The position numbers and the translations under genes were made by a program. The notes beneath the pieces were generated by a model. It did no database searches. It was not told the origin of the DNA and saw only the letters and a program-made list of their open reading frames with translations. Source: JBKCUI01 sp052161625 (GTDB lineage Bacteria; Planctomycetota; Planctomycetia; Pirellulales; Pirellulaceae). Taken from it: 64,000 bases of DNA. This document shows positions 33,909 through 43,544 of this stretch, piece after piece. The stretch lies in NCBI GenBank assembly GCA_052161625.1, contig CP197412.1; one strand, 5' to 3'. Numbering within the stretch: position 1 is the stretch's first letter; every line of letters begins with the position of its first letter.

Positions 33909-35302
33909 GGCGAAGTGGGTGAGGTTGGGTACGGCTTAGGAGAGGAGGGAGGTTTTCTGCTGAAGTAATATGCAGAAAAGCCTAGGGCGAACAAGGCGAA
34001 CAGGCTACCAGTCCAGCAAACGGATTCCAGCAACCAAAGCGAGTTTATCTGTTCTCGCCACATGTTCTTCGTAAGCATCACTGCGACGTATCCCAGGTAG
34101 CCATAGGCATCGGCGAGATACATCAGGAAGGCTAGGGTTCCCACTTCTCGATTCATCGCGATCAGTCTCTCGAACACCGTCGTATGGATCATCACGTAGG
34201 GCAAATAAGTCCCTAGTCCAATGAGAACCATGTACGCCAAGGGGCTGAGCCATGACATTTGCCGTCCGACTAACGCTCCGATCATGACGAGAAATCCAAG
34301 TGCGCAAATTGCCAATGACAAGAAGAAGACCCATCGGTGGTCTTTGAATAGCACCGTAAAGCTGCTTGCAGCAAGGACCCCGAGAGCGATCCATAATTCT
34401 GAAATGGTAAACGTGCTTGGCACCATCTCTACACCAAGCTCATCCCAAATTCGATCGGCAAAGTCACCGCGAATGCTACGAATGATGGTTAGAAGCAGAT
34501 AGATCGCGATAAGGAACGAAAGACCAGCAGCATATTTGCGAAACAGGGCGACGCGATCTTGGCGGCTCATTGCCATACGTTCGACTCGCGATTGGACATC
34601 CCTTTGATTGGGAGCTGGGATACGCGCCAGCATTCCCACGAAAATAATCAAGGGAATCGAGAAGCATAGGCCGGTCATGAATGGCATCCAGTGCTCGTCG
34701 ACTCCTGCATCAAACAGAGAACGTCCCGCCGACTTAGTAAATCCATCAGCCAAAATGAAGCTGGCGCATAGTCCAGCTGCAAGGAACTCGGTGAGGTTGC
34801 GCCCTTCGAGAAATCCGAGCACTAACCCAAAGACCATACCCAAAGGGAGTCCATTTAAAAAGAGGCAAGCAATCCCCCAAGGCTTTGGAACGATGGCGAA
34901 AAGGAGCAATGCAAACTCGGCGAGTGCGATGAGTAGGAGGATCGCAACCGCTCTTCGGGAAGCGGGCAGCTCCGATACGACCTTGATTCCGACAAACTTC
35001 GAAATCGTGTATCCGATGACTTGCGAGGAAACGAGCCACTCTTTGTAACCAATTCCCCAGGGGCCTAGGCCGGCGAAGGGGGCTGCCGTGAAGGGCTTGC
35101 GGAACGCGTACATGCAGAAGTAGGTGCCGAATGCAGCAGCAAGAGCCCAGAACGCCGTACTCCAATCGAGCGTGTTACGCGTTGGATATGAAGTCGATGC
35201 GTCCACTGCAAGAATTCTCATGGTTGAGTAGGGGATGGCGAGTGCGACGCAAATCGTAGGCAGAGAAAGGAGGCTCGATGAGCTCCGTTGAATGGCATTC
35301 AT
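33905..35302 (-). CDS. DUF5690 family MFS-like transporter
   Basis: A 465-aa integral membrane protein with about 12 helices (for example TAFWALAAAFGTYFCMYAFR, IACLFLNGLPLGMVFGLVLG, LAYMVLIGLGTYLPYVMIHT). The N-terminal pattern FRKPFTAAPFAGLGPWGIGY is like organophosphate antiporters of the MFS. DUF5690 genes sit in many phosphonate clusters, so uptake or exchange of a phosphonate is likely. The start at 35302 gives a short leader; Met at 35221 is an alternative. The frame is open further upstream, but this would run into divergent phnX. The last residues are Pro/Ser-rich. Confidence 0.8.
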   Translation of the reverse strand: MNAIQRSSSSLLSLPTICVALAIPYSTMRILAVDASTSYPTRNTLDWSTAFWALAAAFGTYFCMYAFRKPFTAAPFAGLGPWGIGYKEWLVSSQVIGYTISKFVGIKVVSELPASRRAVAILLLIALAEFALLLFAIVPKPWGIACLFLNGLPLGMVFGLVLGFLEGRNLTEFLAAGLCASFILADGFTKSAGRSLFDAGVDEHWMPFMTGLCFSIPLIIFVGMLARIPAPNQRDVQSRVERMAMSRQDRVALFRKYAAGLSFLIAIYLLLTIIRSIRGDFADRIWDELGVEMVPSTFTISELWIALGVLAASSFTVLFKDHRWVFFLSLAICALGFLVMIGALVGRQMSWLSPLAYMVLIGLGTYLPYVMIHTTVFERLIAMNREVGTLAFLMYLADAYGYLGYVAVMLTKNMWREQINSLWLLESVCWTGSLFALFALGFSAYYFSRKPPSSPKPYPTSPTSP

Positions 35303-35395
35303 GAAAACTTCATCATTGCAATCAGAAGTTTGGTAAAGTGATCGCGATGTGGGTGCGTGACAGGTTTCGGTGCAATGAGGGGATTCAAAAGCGAC

Positions 35396-36214
35396 ATGGT
35401 GATGGAATCGAATCCGGGGGTTAGGCTCGTTGTTTTTGATTGGGCGGGGACTGTGGTTGACTTTGGATGTCAAGGACCAGCGAAGGCATTCGTCGATGGT
35501 TTCGCACAAGTTGGGGTACCGGTGACCATGGCGGAAGCGCGCGGTCCCATGGGGTTGGCCAAAAAGGAACACATCCGCCAGATGTTGTGCATGCACTCCG
35601 TTTCCACCCGATGGAATGAAACAAAAGGGAGGAGTTGGACGGAGTCAGACGTGGAGGACATCTACCGTTGGGTAACGCCGATGCAAGTGGAGGCCGCAGG
35701 AAGACTTGGTCGTCCGATCGATGGGGTCGTGGAATGCGTTGAGATGCTTCGGAGTCGAGGTGTTCGAATCGGGGGTACGACAGGATACTTTCGAGAGGCC
35801 GCCGACGCGGCGAGGGAAGAGGCGGCCCGACATGGATATAGGCCCGACGTGAGCGTTTGTGCTGACGAAGTTCCGGCGGGAAGGCCAGCGCCTTGGATGC
35901 TCTTTAGGGTCATGGAATTAACCGGATGCTATCCCGCCAATCGAGTAATCAAAATCGGCGATACGAAGGCAGATATAGAAGAGGGGGTGAATGCGGGCGC
36001 TTTTTCAGTCGGGGTTATCGACAGTTCCAACGCAATGGGGTTGTCGACAGAAGATTTCCAAAACCTGGATTCTCATCTCTTAGAAGAAAAGAGAAATCAT
36101 ATCCAGAACGATTTTTTACGAGCAGGCGCGCATGCGACGATCTGCAATCTCTCGGAGCTTCATGATCTTCTGGACAATGTTTACCCTCGATGGTTAGAAA
36201 GCGTCTCTCGGTAG
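35396..36214 (+). CDS. phnX: Phosphonoacetaldehyde hydrolase
   Basis: A 272-aa HAD-superfamily enzyme splitting phosphonoacetaldehyde to acetaldehyde and phosphate. Motif I is VVFDWAGTVVD, with the nucleophile Asp. The PhnX cap residues are in the RGPMGLAKKEHIRQML segment, whose Lys is in the place of the Schiff-base Lys. Motif II is in GVRIGGTTGYFREA, and motifs III/IV in VIKIGDTKADIEEGVNAG. The ATG at 35396 is preferred over a GTG 39 bp upstream. Divergent from DUF5690 with only about 90 bp between them; 27 bp before the FAD oxidoreductase. Confidence 0.92.
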   Translation: MVMESNPGVRLVVFDWAGTVVDFGCQGPAKAFVDGFAQVGVPVTMAEARGPMGLAKKEHIRQMLCMHSVSTRWNETKGRSWTESDVEDIYRWVTPMQVEAAGRLGRPIDGVVECVEMLRSRGVRIGGTTGYFREAADAAREEAARHGYRPDVSVCADEVPAGRPAPWMLFRVMELTGCYPANRVIKIGDTKADIEEGVNAGAFSVGVIDSSNAMGLSTEDFQNLDSHLLEEKRNHIQNDFLRAGAHATICNLSELHDLLDNVYPRWLESVSR

Positions 36215-36241
36215 GAAGGAATGCAGAACGGGATGGGTAGG

Positions 36242-37381
36242 ATGAGCAAGAGTCGAGTGGCGATTGTTGGTGCGGGCATCTTTGGTCTCGCGAATGCTTG
36301 GGCGGCAGCAAAGCGAGGTTATGACGTTACGGTTTTCGAGAAAGAATCGTTTGCCGTCGGGGCATCGGTTCGCAATTTCGGAATGATATGGCCCGTCGGC
36401 CAACGCGTTGGGGAGCAGTATCGCTTGGCATTGGAAAGTCGACGTCTTTGGCTGGACCTTTGTCGCGATGCGGGTATCTGGATACGTGAGTGTGGATCGA
36501 TTCATTTAGCCCATCGAGATGATGAGTTTGCTGTACTCGAGGAGTTCTGCGAGCAGTCGGATGTGCTGGGAGTTGAGTGCAAACTTTTATCCAAGCGAGA
36601 AGTTATGGCGAAGACTTCTGCAGCAAATGAAACTGGGTTGCTAGGTGGGATGTGGAGTCCTAATGAGTGCTGCGTCAATCCTCGGAAAGTCATCGCAACT
36701 CTACCGAAATGGCTAGAGAAAGCACATGGCGTTTGTTTTGAATTTGATACATGCATCCAGTCCATTCGTTCCGCAAATGGGGGAATTGAACTGTGGCCAT
36801 CGAGAGGTGAAAGAGATGTGTTCGATCAAGTGATTGTCTGTGCTGGTGCAGATTTGAAGAAACTCTTTGCAGACGCTCTGAATGGCCCCGCCAAGGCTTG
36901 CAAGCTTCAGATGCTCAGGACAGTGCGTCAGCCCCATTCGTTCGATGTGGGGCCGCATTTAGCCGGAGGACTTACGCTTCGTCATTACCGCAACTTTGAA
37001 TGCTGTCCAAGTCTATCTGCATTGCGAGCGCGGATTGCTTCCGAGACGCCGGAGTTGGATGCGTACGGAGTGCATGTGATGATTGCGCAGAACGATGAGG
37101 GGGAAGTGGTATTGGGTGATTCGCATGAGTATGGAGATGCCATCACTCCGTTCGACCAAGCGTTGATCGATGAATTGATTCTCCGAGAATTGCAGAAGAT
37201 TGTCCATTTGCCTGATTGGAGGATTTTAGAGCGATGGCACGGAATTTATGTCAAGCATCCGGATCATCCAGTGGTCCTCAGCGAGCCACAACCGGGGGTG
37301 TTCTTGTTCGGTGCGACCGGCGGAACTGGAATGACCCTCTCTATGGCCCTTGCCGATATGTTCTGGAGTGAGCGTCAGTAG
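36242..37381 (+). CDS. FAD-dependent oxidoreductase, phosphonate cluster type (TIGR03364-like)
   Basis: A 379-aa DAO/glycine-oxidase-like protein with an N-terminal FAD-binding motif VAIVGAGIFGLANAWAAAKR, then SVRNFGMIWPVG, and the C-terminal HPDHPVVLSEPQPGVFLFGA with GGTGMTLSMALADMFW. Members from phosphonate operons have been reported to oxidise 2-aminoethylphosphonate or its N-methyl form to phosphonoacetaldehyde, which would feed PhnX just upstream. The ATG at 36242 is preferred over 36221. Its stop overlaps the convergent kinase gene's end by 7 bp. Confidence 0.85.
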   Translation: MSKSRVAIVGAGIFGLANAWAAAKRGYDVTVFEKESFAVGASVRNFGMIWPVGQRVGEQYRLALESRRLWLDLCRDAGIWIRECGSIHLAHRDDEFAVLEEFCEQSDVLGVECKLLSKREVMAKTSAANETGLLGGMWSPNECCVNPRKVIATLPKWLEKAHGVCFEFDTCIQSIRSANGGIELWPSRGERDVFDQVIVCAGADLKKLFADALNGPAKACKLQMLRTVRQPHSFDVGPHLAGGLTLRHYRNFECCPSLSALRARIASETPELDAYGVHVMIAQNDEGEVVLGDSHEYGDAITPFDQALIDELILRELQKIVHLPDWRILERWHGIYVKHPDHPVVLSEPQPGVFLFGATGGTGMTLSMALADMFWSERQ

Positions 37382-39687
37382 TAGGGAAACGTGTTCGGTG
37401 GGGACTTGGTGAGAAGAATGTTCTGGACCATGGTAGCGGTGTCGAGTTCCGGACAAGGTCCAAGCACTGGTTCGATGGAATCGATTTGGCTCGTGATGTT
37501 GTTCAGCTCTGCTTGTTCACCTAAGTGTGTATACGATTTTTGCATCATATAGAGAATTGCTAAGCGATAGACGCGATATTGCTCTTTGTCTACAGCGACT
37601 TGCATGCATTGATCGTAATAGCGATGGAAGTCCCTCACGTGGTGAACGAACGCATCCATATTGCCTGAACAGTAGCTTACGACAGATCGGTGGTAGCTGT
37701 TCGTCAATCGGTGATCGAGAATCCAGATCCCCTCTGCGTCGGGTGGGTAGGCCAGCAATTCCAATTCGCGCGATTCCTCTAGTAGACAGTCCGCCTGCTC
37801 AAAATCCTTGCGATAGTAGGCGAGAATTGCAAAGACACGTTGTGCTAAAAGCGCGTGTTTGAGATATCTGGGTTGTGTGGGGTTCTTTCGCCAAAGCGCT
37901 AGCGAGTTCGTGATATTCTCGTTCAGAATTGCTGCTGCTTGCGGAGACTGATGCCGATCCATCATGGAGATTTTTAAATTCAACTCCAGTTCTGCTTCTT
38001 GGTAGTCAAAGTTATCCGGGTCAAGCTCAAGGCTTTTCGTCAGGTAGTTTTTTGCAAGGGTCAAATATTCGCGGCGCGTCCTAACATGATCCTCGTTCAC
38101 GGGGTTGTTATAGAGGTCGCTCAGTTGGAGATACCCGAAGAAGATTTGAAAAAGATATTTGCTTTGATGTCCACGATCCTTGTCGACCTCCACCAGTTTT
38201 TTAAGGATTTCCAATGACTGCTTTCGATGCTTCACCGCGTCGTCGCCTCGCCCCATATGCGCGTAGCCATGCGCGCAGTAGTGATGCGTAATGCTCAACC
38301 GGTGCAAAGCTCGGAGTTCGTTCGGATTAACCTTGAGATAAGCTTCATTGAAGGCAATCGTATTTAAGAGCATCTCCTCGTGGTCTTGTCTGGTAATCGA
38401 CAGACCTTCATTGAACTTCTCTGTCATGGGAAAGAGGATGTCGTCGATTGCGTTCAAGGTGAGCTGAAGGCTTTGTTCCGCACGTTCGTGTGCTGTCTTC
38501 TCTCGCAGCCAAGATGTATTGATCGCGACAAAAGCCACAAGCATCGTCGAAACAACAATCGAGGCTGCCGCTAATGTTCTCGGTGACGATCGAGCCCAGT
38601 GACGAATCATTTTCGCAATCGAAGGTTTGGTCGCCTCGACCGGAAATCCTTTCATCCATCGATCTAGATCACTCGCGAGCTCTCCGGCGGTTTGATACCT
38701 GTCCTCCGGTTCCTTGTCCAAGCACTTGAAGATGACAGCATCCAAATCCCGCGGGATCAGAGCGTTCCATTTCCGAGGTCGATCGGGAGCGTGCCGGCAA
38801 ATCTTTTCCGAGATTTCAAAAAAGGAATCGCCGTCAAAGGGCATGTGCCCCGTTGTTAGCTGGTAGAGGATGATACCGAGGGAGAAGATATCGGATTTGT
38901 TGGTGACATCCTGTTGTTTCCCGCGAACTTGTTCGGGAGACATGTATCGAATCGTCCCGACTGCCATCGATTCCATGGTGACATCGACAGTCTGATCACC
39001 AGGGGTACCAAATCGCTTCGCGAGTCCAAAGTCAGTTAGCTTCGGAACAAAACCGATCCCTTGAGAAGTCTCCTTCTCCGCTGGAGCTAAAAGGATATTG
39101 CTTGGTTTGAGATCTCGATGGAGAATCCCGCGCGAGTGTGCGTATTGGACAGCCAAAGCGATTTGCTGGACCAACCAAGCCGCTTGCATGGGGGAGAGGG
39201 AGGTTTTTTCCTGTTCGATGCATTGGGCGAGGTTTGGTCCGTCCACCAATTCGCCTGCCAGGAAGGGTTGGCCATCGATCGTCCCCGTCTCGTAGATTTG
39301 AACAATCCCCGGGTGACCCAAGGAAGCGACCGCTCTCGCTTCTCGAATAAATCGGTGTTGGAGCAAGGGTTGGTTTCGGAGCGAAGGTCGGATCATTTTG
39401 ATCGCAACATCGCGTCCCAAAAGCATATCTTTGGCTTGGATCACTACGCCGAAGCCGCCGGCTCCGAGAAAGCGTTCTGGTTCGTATCGGCGAGTGACGC
39501 GGTGATTAGATAAGCAAGATGGCAGGTCCGCATCGGAACTTTCCACATGCGCGGTCGAGCGATCGAGAAGGTCCCAACAGGCTTGCTCATCGAGGCTTTG
39601 CGATGGAAGAGCCCGGTCGGGTTGGTCGAGCCAGGACTGGATTTCCCGAATGAGTTGGGTGTCGCAACGCGCTGGATCGGATGTCAT
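37375..39687 (-). CDS. Membrane Ser/Thr protein kinase with C-terminal TPR-like region
   Basis: A 770-aa protein. The kinase domain (about residues 70-345) is complete: GAGGFGVV glycine loop, DVAIKMI (Lys), HRDLKPSNILL catalytic loop, TDFGLAKRF, and MSPEQVRG. One TM helix at about 374-394 (AAASIVVSTMLVAFVAI), then a long helical region with TPR-type repeats (for example RALHRLSITHHYCAHGYAHM). It follows an ECF sigma factor by 9 bp, the planctomycete arrangement in which the kinase is thought to control the sigma factor by phosphorylation in place of an anti-sigma factor. Confidence 0.92.
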   Translation of the reverse strand: MTSDPARCDTQLIREIQSWLDQPDRALPSQSLDEQACWDLLDRSTAHVESSDADLPSCLSNHRVTRRYEPERFLGAGGFGVVIQAKDMLLGRDVAIKMIRPSLRNQPLLQHRFIREARAVASLGHPGIVQIYETGTIDGQPFLAGELVDGPNLAQCIEQEKTSLSPMQAAWLVQQIALAVQYAHSRGILHRDLKPSNILLAPAEKETSQGIGFVPKLTDFGLAKRFGTPGDQTVDVTMESMAVGTIRYMSPEQVRGKQQDVTNKSDIFSLGIILYQLTTGHMPFDGDSFFEISEKICRHAPDRPRKWNALIPRDLDAVIFKCLDKEPEDRYQTAGELASDLDRWMKGFPVEATKPSIAKMIRHWARSSPRTLAAASIVVSTMLVAFVAINTSWLREKTAHERAEQSLQLTLNAIDDILFPMTEKFNEGLSITRQDHEEMLLNTIAFNEAYLKVNPNELRALHRLSITHHYCAHGYAHMGRGDDAVKHRKQSLEILKKLVEVDKDRGHQSKYLFQIFFGYLQLSDLYNNPVNEDHVRTRREYLTLAKNYLTKSLELDPDNFDYQEAELELNLKISMMDRHQSPQAAAILNENITNSLALWRKNPTQPRYLKHALLAQRVFAILAYYRKDFEQADCLLEESRELELLAYPPDAEGIWILDHRLTNSYHRSVVSYCSGNMDAFVHHVRDFHRYYDQCMQVAVDKEQYRVYRLAILYMMQKSYTHLGEQAELNNITSQIDSIEPVLGPCPELDTATMVQNILLTKSPPNTFPYY

Positions 39688-39696
39688 GACAAAGGT

Positions 39697-40326
39697 TTAT
39701 CCCAGGGCCAACTGATCGCTTTCACCGCCGAAAACGGTCGCTCGGAGATTTTTCAAGCAGCGAGAAACAAGCATGCGCACGGAGTCCTCCGTTCGATCGA
39801 CTCGTTCGCCAATTTCTTTGAAGGTAAGGCCCTCTTCGTAACGCCACTTCAGTACCGTTTGTACCGCTTCCGGCAAATTGCGAACTGCTGCATCGAGTCG
39901 GCTCAAGAGCTCTTCCGTGAGTGCGTCTCGTTCGGGATCCATGGAGGGATCGGCGATTGCTTGAAAGAGGGCGGAGTCTTCCGAAATCGAACGCTCGACT
40001 GCAACATTTCTTTTTTGCGTCGCTAAGAATTTCCGTTTTGCGGCATGGAGGTTGTTGAAAAGCAACGTCCGGATCCAAATGAAAAAGGGAGTCGTTCGAT
40101 CGGCTCGCAACTGGTCAAAGCCCGCAATCGCATCTTGAAATGTTTGCTGTACCAGATCAGAAACATCGACCTTGGCGGCTAGGCGAGGATCGTCCAGATC
40201 GCGAACGAGATCTCGCAGCATAGGTCGATACATCTCGAGCGCTTTACCAAATGCTTCGAGGTTTCGTTTCTGCAGTAGACTGCTGACGCGCGGCAAATGC
40301 GGTGAAGCAACGGGGTCGGACGACAA
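39697..40326 (-). CDS. ECF sigma factor, planctomycete type
   Basis: A 209-aa sigma-70 family protein. Region 2 shows DVSDLVQQTFQDAIAGFDQL and FFIWIRTLLFNNL; region 4 shows LPEAVQTVLKWRYEEGLTFK and EIGERVDRTEDSVRMLVSRC. The N-terminal 35 residues carry a conserved-looking basic patch. It is co-transcribed with the kinase downstream. Its target promoters cannot be predicted from this window. Confidence 0.92.
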   Translation of the reverse strand: MSSDPVASPHLPRVSSLLQKRNLEAFGKALEMYRPMLRDLVRDLDDPRLAAKVDVSDLVQQTFQDAIAGFDQLRADRTTPFFIWIRTLLFNNLHAAKRKFLATQKRNVAVERSISEDSALFQAIADPSMDPERDALTEELLSRLDAAVRNLPEAVQTVLKWRYEEGLTFKEIGERVDRTEDSVRMLVSRCLKNLRATVFGGESDQLALG

Positions 40327-40489
40327 GGGGGTTATCCTTTAGGCAGGAAAATGCTTCGGTGCCCTATCTATTGTCATGAGAAGCGGCGGCAATGCAAGCG
40401 TTTCATCGCCGAAGCGAGCCGAATTCGCCTTCGACGATAGGCGTGAGAGATAGGAGCAAGACGGTGCAAGTCGAGCCCTGTGGTGAGCA

Positions 40490-43400
40490 TCAAGGGACAA
40501 ATTCTTTGGGAAGTGTCGCCCCGTTGGTTTCGGCCCAGGATCGCGTCGTGAGCTCAATACGTTTTCCGCCGGAAGAGTTTGGGTCCTCGACCAGAACCCA
40601 CACGACCTTCTGATCCTTCTCGGTTGGGGATTGGACGGTGGTTACCGGATTGGCACGACGAACCAAATCGGTAAGGATCGTTCGAAGCGGAATTCCGTTC
40701 TGATTGAAGGCACGAACCTGTTGATTCTGCGTGATTCCATCTTTCTGAAATGCACCGCCGTTGATGGTGAAACTCATGGGTTGGCTTCCTTTGAGCACCG
40801 AATCATTGAACTCGGACGCGATTGCAGCCAAACCCATCTCCAAGGATTCCTGTTCGAATGCAATCGAAATCGGGCGATCGAGCAGATCCTCGACGGAAGC
40901 TGGCTTCGATGGCGGTTTAGGTTGTGCGGCTATAGCCGGGGATGCGTCGCCGGCGTTTTGCAGATTCATCCAAACGCCGACAGCAAGATTACCGAGCGAC
41001 TCCGGCGGCAGGTAGGCATTGCTCACAATTTGCCCATCCTCCAAGCCGAAGCGGCTGTTGTTCACCACAGCCCGGACCATTTGGGGCATGCGAAGCGCAA
41101 TGGCACGCCAGTACGCAGGTGGAGGGGCGGCAATCAACTGTTGTTCCAAGTAATCGGGGCATGTCGTGAGAGCCTGCTTCAGCTCTGCGGCCTTCTTGCC
41201 CAAGAGGGTCGAATCGGATAACGCAGCACGCCACTCGCCATACAGGTCGGTGGAGGCTGTGCAAGTAAAACTGATCGCTTGAACGTCGTCTCCCCACAGG
41301 CTCCGCGCGAGGGGTTGCAAACGCGGGGTTTGCCGGAACAGCGATCGCCCCTCACCGAGCAGAAAGCTAGGAGCCGCTAAGACGAAGAGGTCGGAACGGC
41401 TGTCGCTCGACTGCAGCAGCATGTCCATCTGTCTTCGCAAAGGCACACTCCGTCCACCTATTTCTGTAAGTGTCTGCATAAGCTGCTTTGGTGCAACTGT
41501 TAGTTTTTGTGTGGGATGGGCTTTGTCCAACGAAAGGCCTTCGATGGCAATCGACCATTCGCTGTTGGTCCACAATCCTTGTTTGGGCTCGCTCGGCAAA
41601 GGACTTGCCTCGAATCCAGGTAGCTTTTCAAACAAAGCTTCCATGGTCATTGGATTCTCGAGATGAAATCGAAGTGCGATTTCAAAAATCTCCGACCCAC
41701 TCGTGGGGTAGAGGGCGATTGCGACCTGAGAAATCGAGTTGTCCTTTGCAAAGGGAACGCGATCGATGAATTGTTTCCAATCAGGAAGCGATTCTAACAC
41801 CCAAGGCTGAATCGACTGGAACGATCCTCCGCCGGTCCAAGCATCCTTCGAGAGAAACACTAGGGCTTCGGGGCCGGGGGGTAGCATATCGATGGAGTAA
41901 GGAACGCCTGCATGGGGCGGTGCCCATAGAGAGGTCCCGTCGTCCTTCACAACCGTATAAAACTCCTCAAGCGGGTCGCTGGGGGTAGTGATTGCGTTTG
42001 ACTTGGTCGAACTATTCGATGCACCGGAGTTTGAGGGGACTTCTACAATCTTGACCTCAGGTTCCGGTTGTGGAAGGGTTGTTCCTCCCGATTGGAGCAA
42101 GACGGAAATGAGTCCGCCTAGCAAGAGAATGGATCCGAGTCCTAGGGCCGGTATAAGCCACTTGGGTTTGCGTTTACGCTTCTTGTTTACCAACGCGGTG
42201 CGAGCGCCCATCGCAGGACGTGGCGCGGAGGAGTTCTTCGGTAACGCGGCCGTTTGGGGGCGAGCGGAGGCGTCTTTCGGTAATACGGTGGGGTGGGAGG
42301 GAGTGGAGGGGGTCTTTGCCGATGCTACGGGTTGGGATGGCGCAGAGGCAATCTTGGGTAACGCTGCGGATTGGGATCGAGTCGAGGAGTCTCTCGCCGC
42401 TGCTGCCCCTGGGGATGGAGCGTTGGAGTCTTTCGGCGTTGCTGCGGGTAGGGATCGCGCTGCCGGTAGAGATCGAGCAGAGGGGGCCTTGGCTGGTTCG
42501 GTGGATTGGGATGGAGTGGTCAGGGCATCGAGTTGCTTCAAAAGGGATTCAACCGATGGGAATCGGGCAGGGCGATTCTTGGCGACCAGATGGAGGATGC
42601 AGCGGCGGACGTTGTCGGGCACGGAGGGTGGCAATTCCAATTGCACTTGCTGATGCGTTTTGCGCCAACCGGCTTTATCGAGGCGGTGTGAGTTAGGCCA
42701 AGGGGATTTGCCAAGCAGCATTGTCGCCCAAAGGACTCCCAATGCGTACAGATCGGAGGAAGGGTCCGGTTGGAAATCGGGAATGGAAAGTTCGGGCGAT
42801 GCGGCTCCTAAACGACTGGCGTTGTCGATGGAAAGGCAGCTTAGTGAGTCACTGTAGTAGGGGGAGCAAGGAGGGAAGAGAGGATCGCGACGGAGGATGG
42901 CTTGTTCGTCGGAGGCGATCCACACGGCGTCAGGAGCGAGCCAGCCGTGAGTCAATTCATTTGAGTGCAATTTTCCGAGCGAGGCGGCAAGTGATCGAAC
43001 CCAAGCAATCGACTGACCGAGGCCGATGGGGCCGGATGTGAGCTTGTTCGAGAGGGATTCGCCAGGGATAGGGTCGCACAGGACGGCGAGGATTCCCGGC
43101 TCGAGCATGGTCGCTTCCCAGCGATCGAGTTCGGGGGCTTCCAGTCTGGTGTGGAGTCGTCCCAAATCGACCGAGGGGGGATTCGATCGGATGGAATCGC
43201 TGGAAAGGAGTTCGGGGGTGAGGGCAAAGGCCCATTTGATTTTGTTGCGAATCGATTCGACGGCTTCGAACCAGTTAGGTCCCAAACGATCCGAAAGAGT
43301 GTCTTGGAGGAGGTAGGGGCCTACCCGAAGTCGAGGGACGACGGGTTCGAGTAGAGCGTTGAATTGAAAGGGGGTGATCCGACCGGTTCGAATGAGTTCG

Positions 43401-43540
43401 GAAGCAATCTTGCTGGGGTGCTGAAGGTTTGCACCTCCCACCGATTGCTCGATATCCTCTCGCCAGAGCGTCGCTTGCTCTCGCGTGACCAAGCCAGATT
43501 GTTCGAGCCGTTCCCAAAACTGGGTTGAGTTCAGTTCCAC
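40490..43540 (-). CDS. Pseudokinase with low-complexity linker, TM helix and extracytoplasmic domain
   Basis: A 1016-aa protein. The N-terminus (about 1-65) is a planctomycete kinase-associated leader (ELIRTGRITPFQFNALL). Residues about 70-340 have protein-kinase architecture (LGKLHSNELTHGWLAPDAVW, SSDLYALGVLWATMLLGKSP), but the catalytic HRD is HGW and no DFG is visible, so it is a pseudokinase. Residues about 350-445 are a Pro/Ala/Ser linker of degenerate repeats (ALPKIASAPSQPV, ALPKNSSAPRPAM). One TM helix (WLIPALGLGSILLLGGLISV) is followed by about 530 extracytoplasmic residues ending in a secretin/TonB short-domain-like part. It starts 4 bp after the deoxyhypusine-synthase-like gene and may scaffold signalling. 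Confidence 0.75.
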   Translation of the reverse strand: MELNSTQFWERLEQSGLVTREQATLWREDIEQSVGGANLQHPSKIASELIRTGRITPFQFNALLEPVVPRLRVGPYLLQDTLSDRLGPNWFEAVESIRNKIKWAFALTPELLSSDSIRSNPPSVDLGRLHTRLEAPELDRWEATMLEPGILAVLCDPIPGESLSNKLTSGPIGLGQSIAWVRSLAASLGKLHSNELTHGWLAPDAVWIASDEQAILRRDPLFPPCSPYYSDSLSCLSIDNASRLGAASPELSIPDFQPDPSSDLYALGVLWATMLLGKSPWPNSHRLDKAGWRKTHQQVQLELPPSVPDNVRRCILHLVAKNRPARFPSVESLLKQLDALTTPSQSTEPAKAPSARSLPAARSLPAATPKDSNAPSPGAAAARDSSTRSQSAALPKIASAPSQPVASAKTPSTPSHPTVLPKDASARPQTAALPKNSSAPRPAMGARTALVNKKRKRKPKWLIPALGLGSILLLGGLISVLLQSGGTTLPQPEPEVKIVEVPSNSGASNSSTKSNAITTPSDPLEEFYTVVKDDGTSLWAPPHAGVPYSIDMLPPGPEALVFLSKDAWTGGGSFQSIQPWVLESLPDWKQFIDRVPFAKDNSISQVAIALYPTSGSEIFEIALRFHLENPMTMEALFEKLPGFEASPLPSEPKQGLWTNSEWSIAIEGLSLDKAHPTQKLTVAPKQLMQTLTEIGGRSVPLRRQMDMLLQSSDSRSDLFVLAAPSFLLGEGRSLFRQTPRLQPLARSLWGDDVQAISFTCTASTDLYGEWRAALSDSTLLGKKAAELKQALTTCPDYLEQQLIAAPPPAYWRAIALRMPQMVRAVVNNSRFGLEDGQIVSNAYLPPESLGNLAVGVWMNLQNAGDASPAIAAQPKPPSKPASVEDLLDRPISIAFEQESLEMGLAAIASEFNDSVLKGSQPMSFTINGGAFQKDGITQNQQVRAFNQNGIPLRTILTDLVRRANPVTTVQSPTEKDQKVVWVLVEDPNSSGGKRIELTTRSWAETNGATLPKEFVP

Positions 43541-43544
43541 CGCA

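Noticed and set aside
41988..42653. A 221-codon plus-strand frame opposite the pseudokinase linker
   Set aside because: Complement of the Pro/Ala/Ser repeats; repeats keep several frames open without encoding a separate protein.
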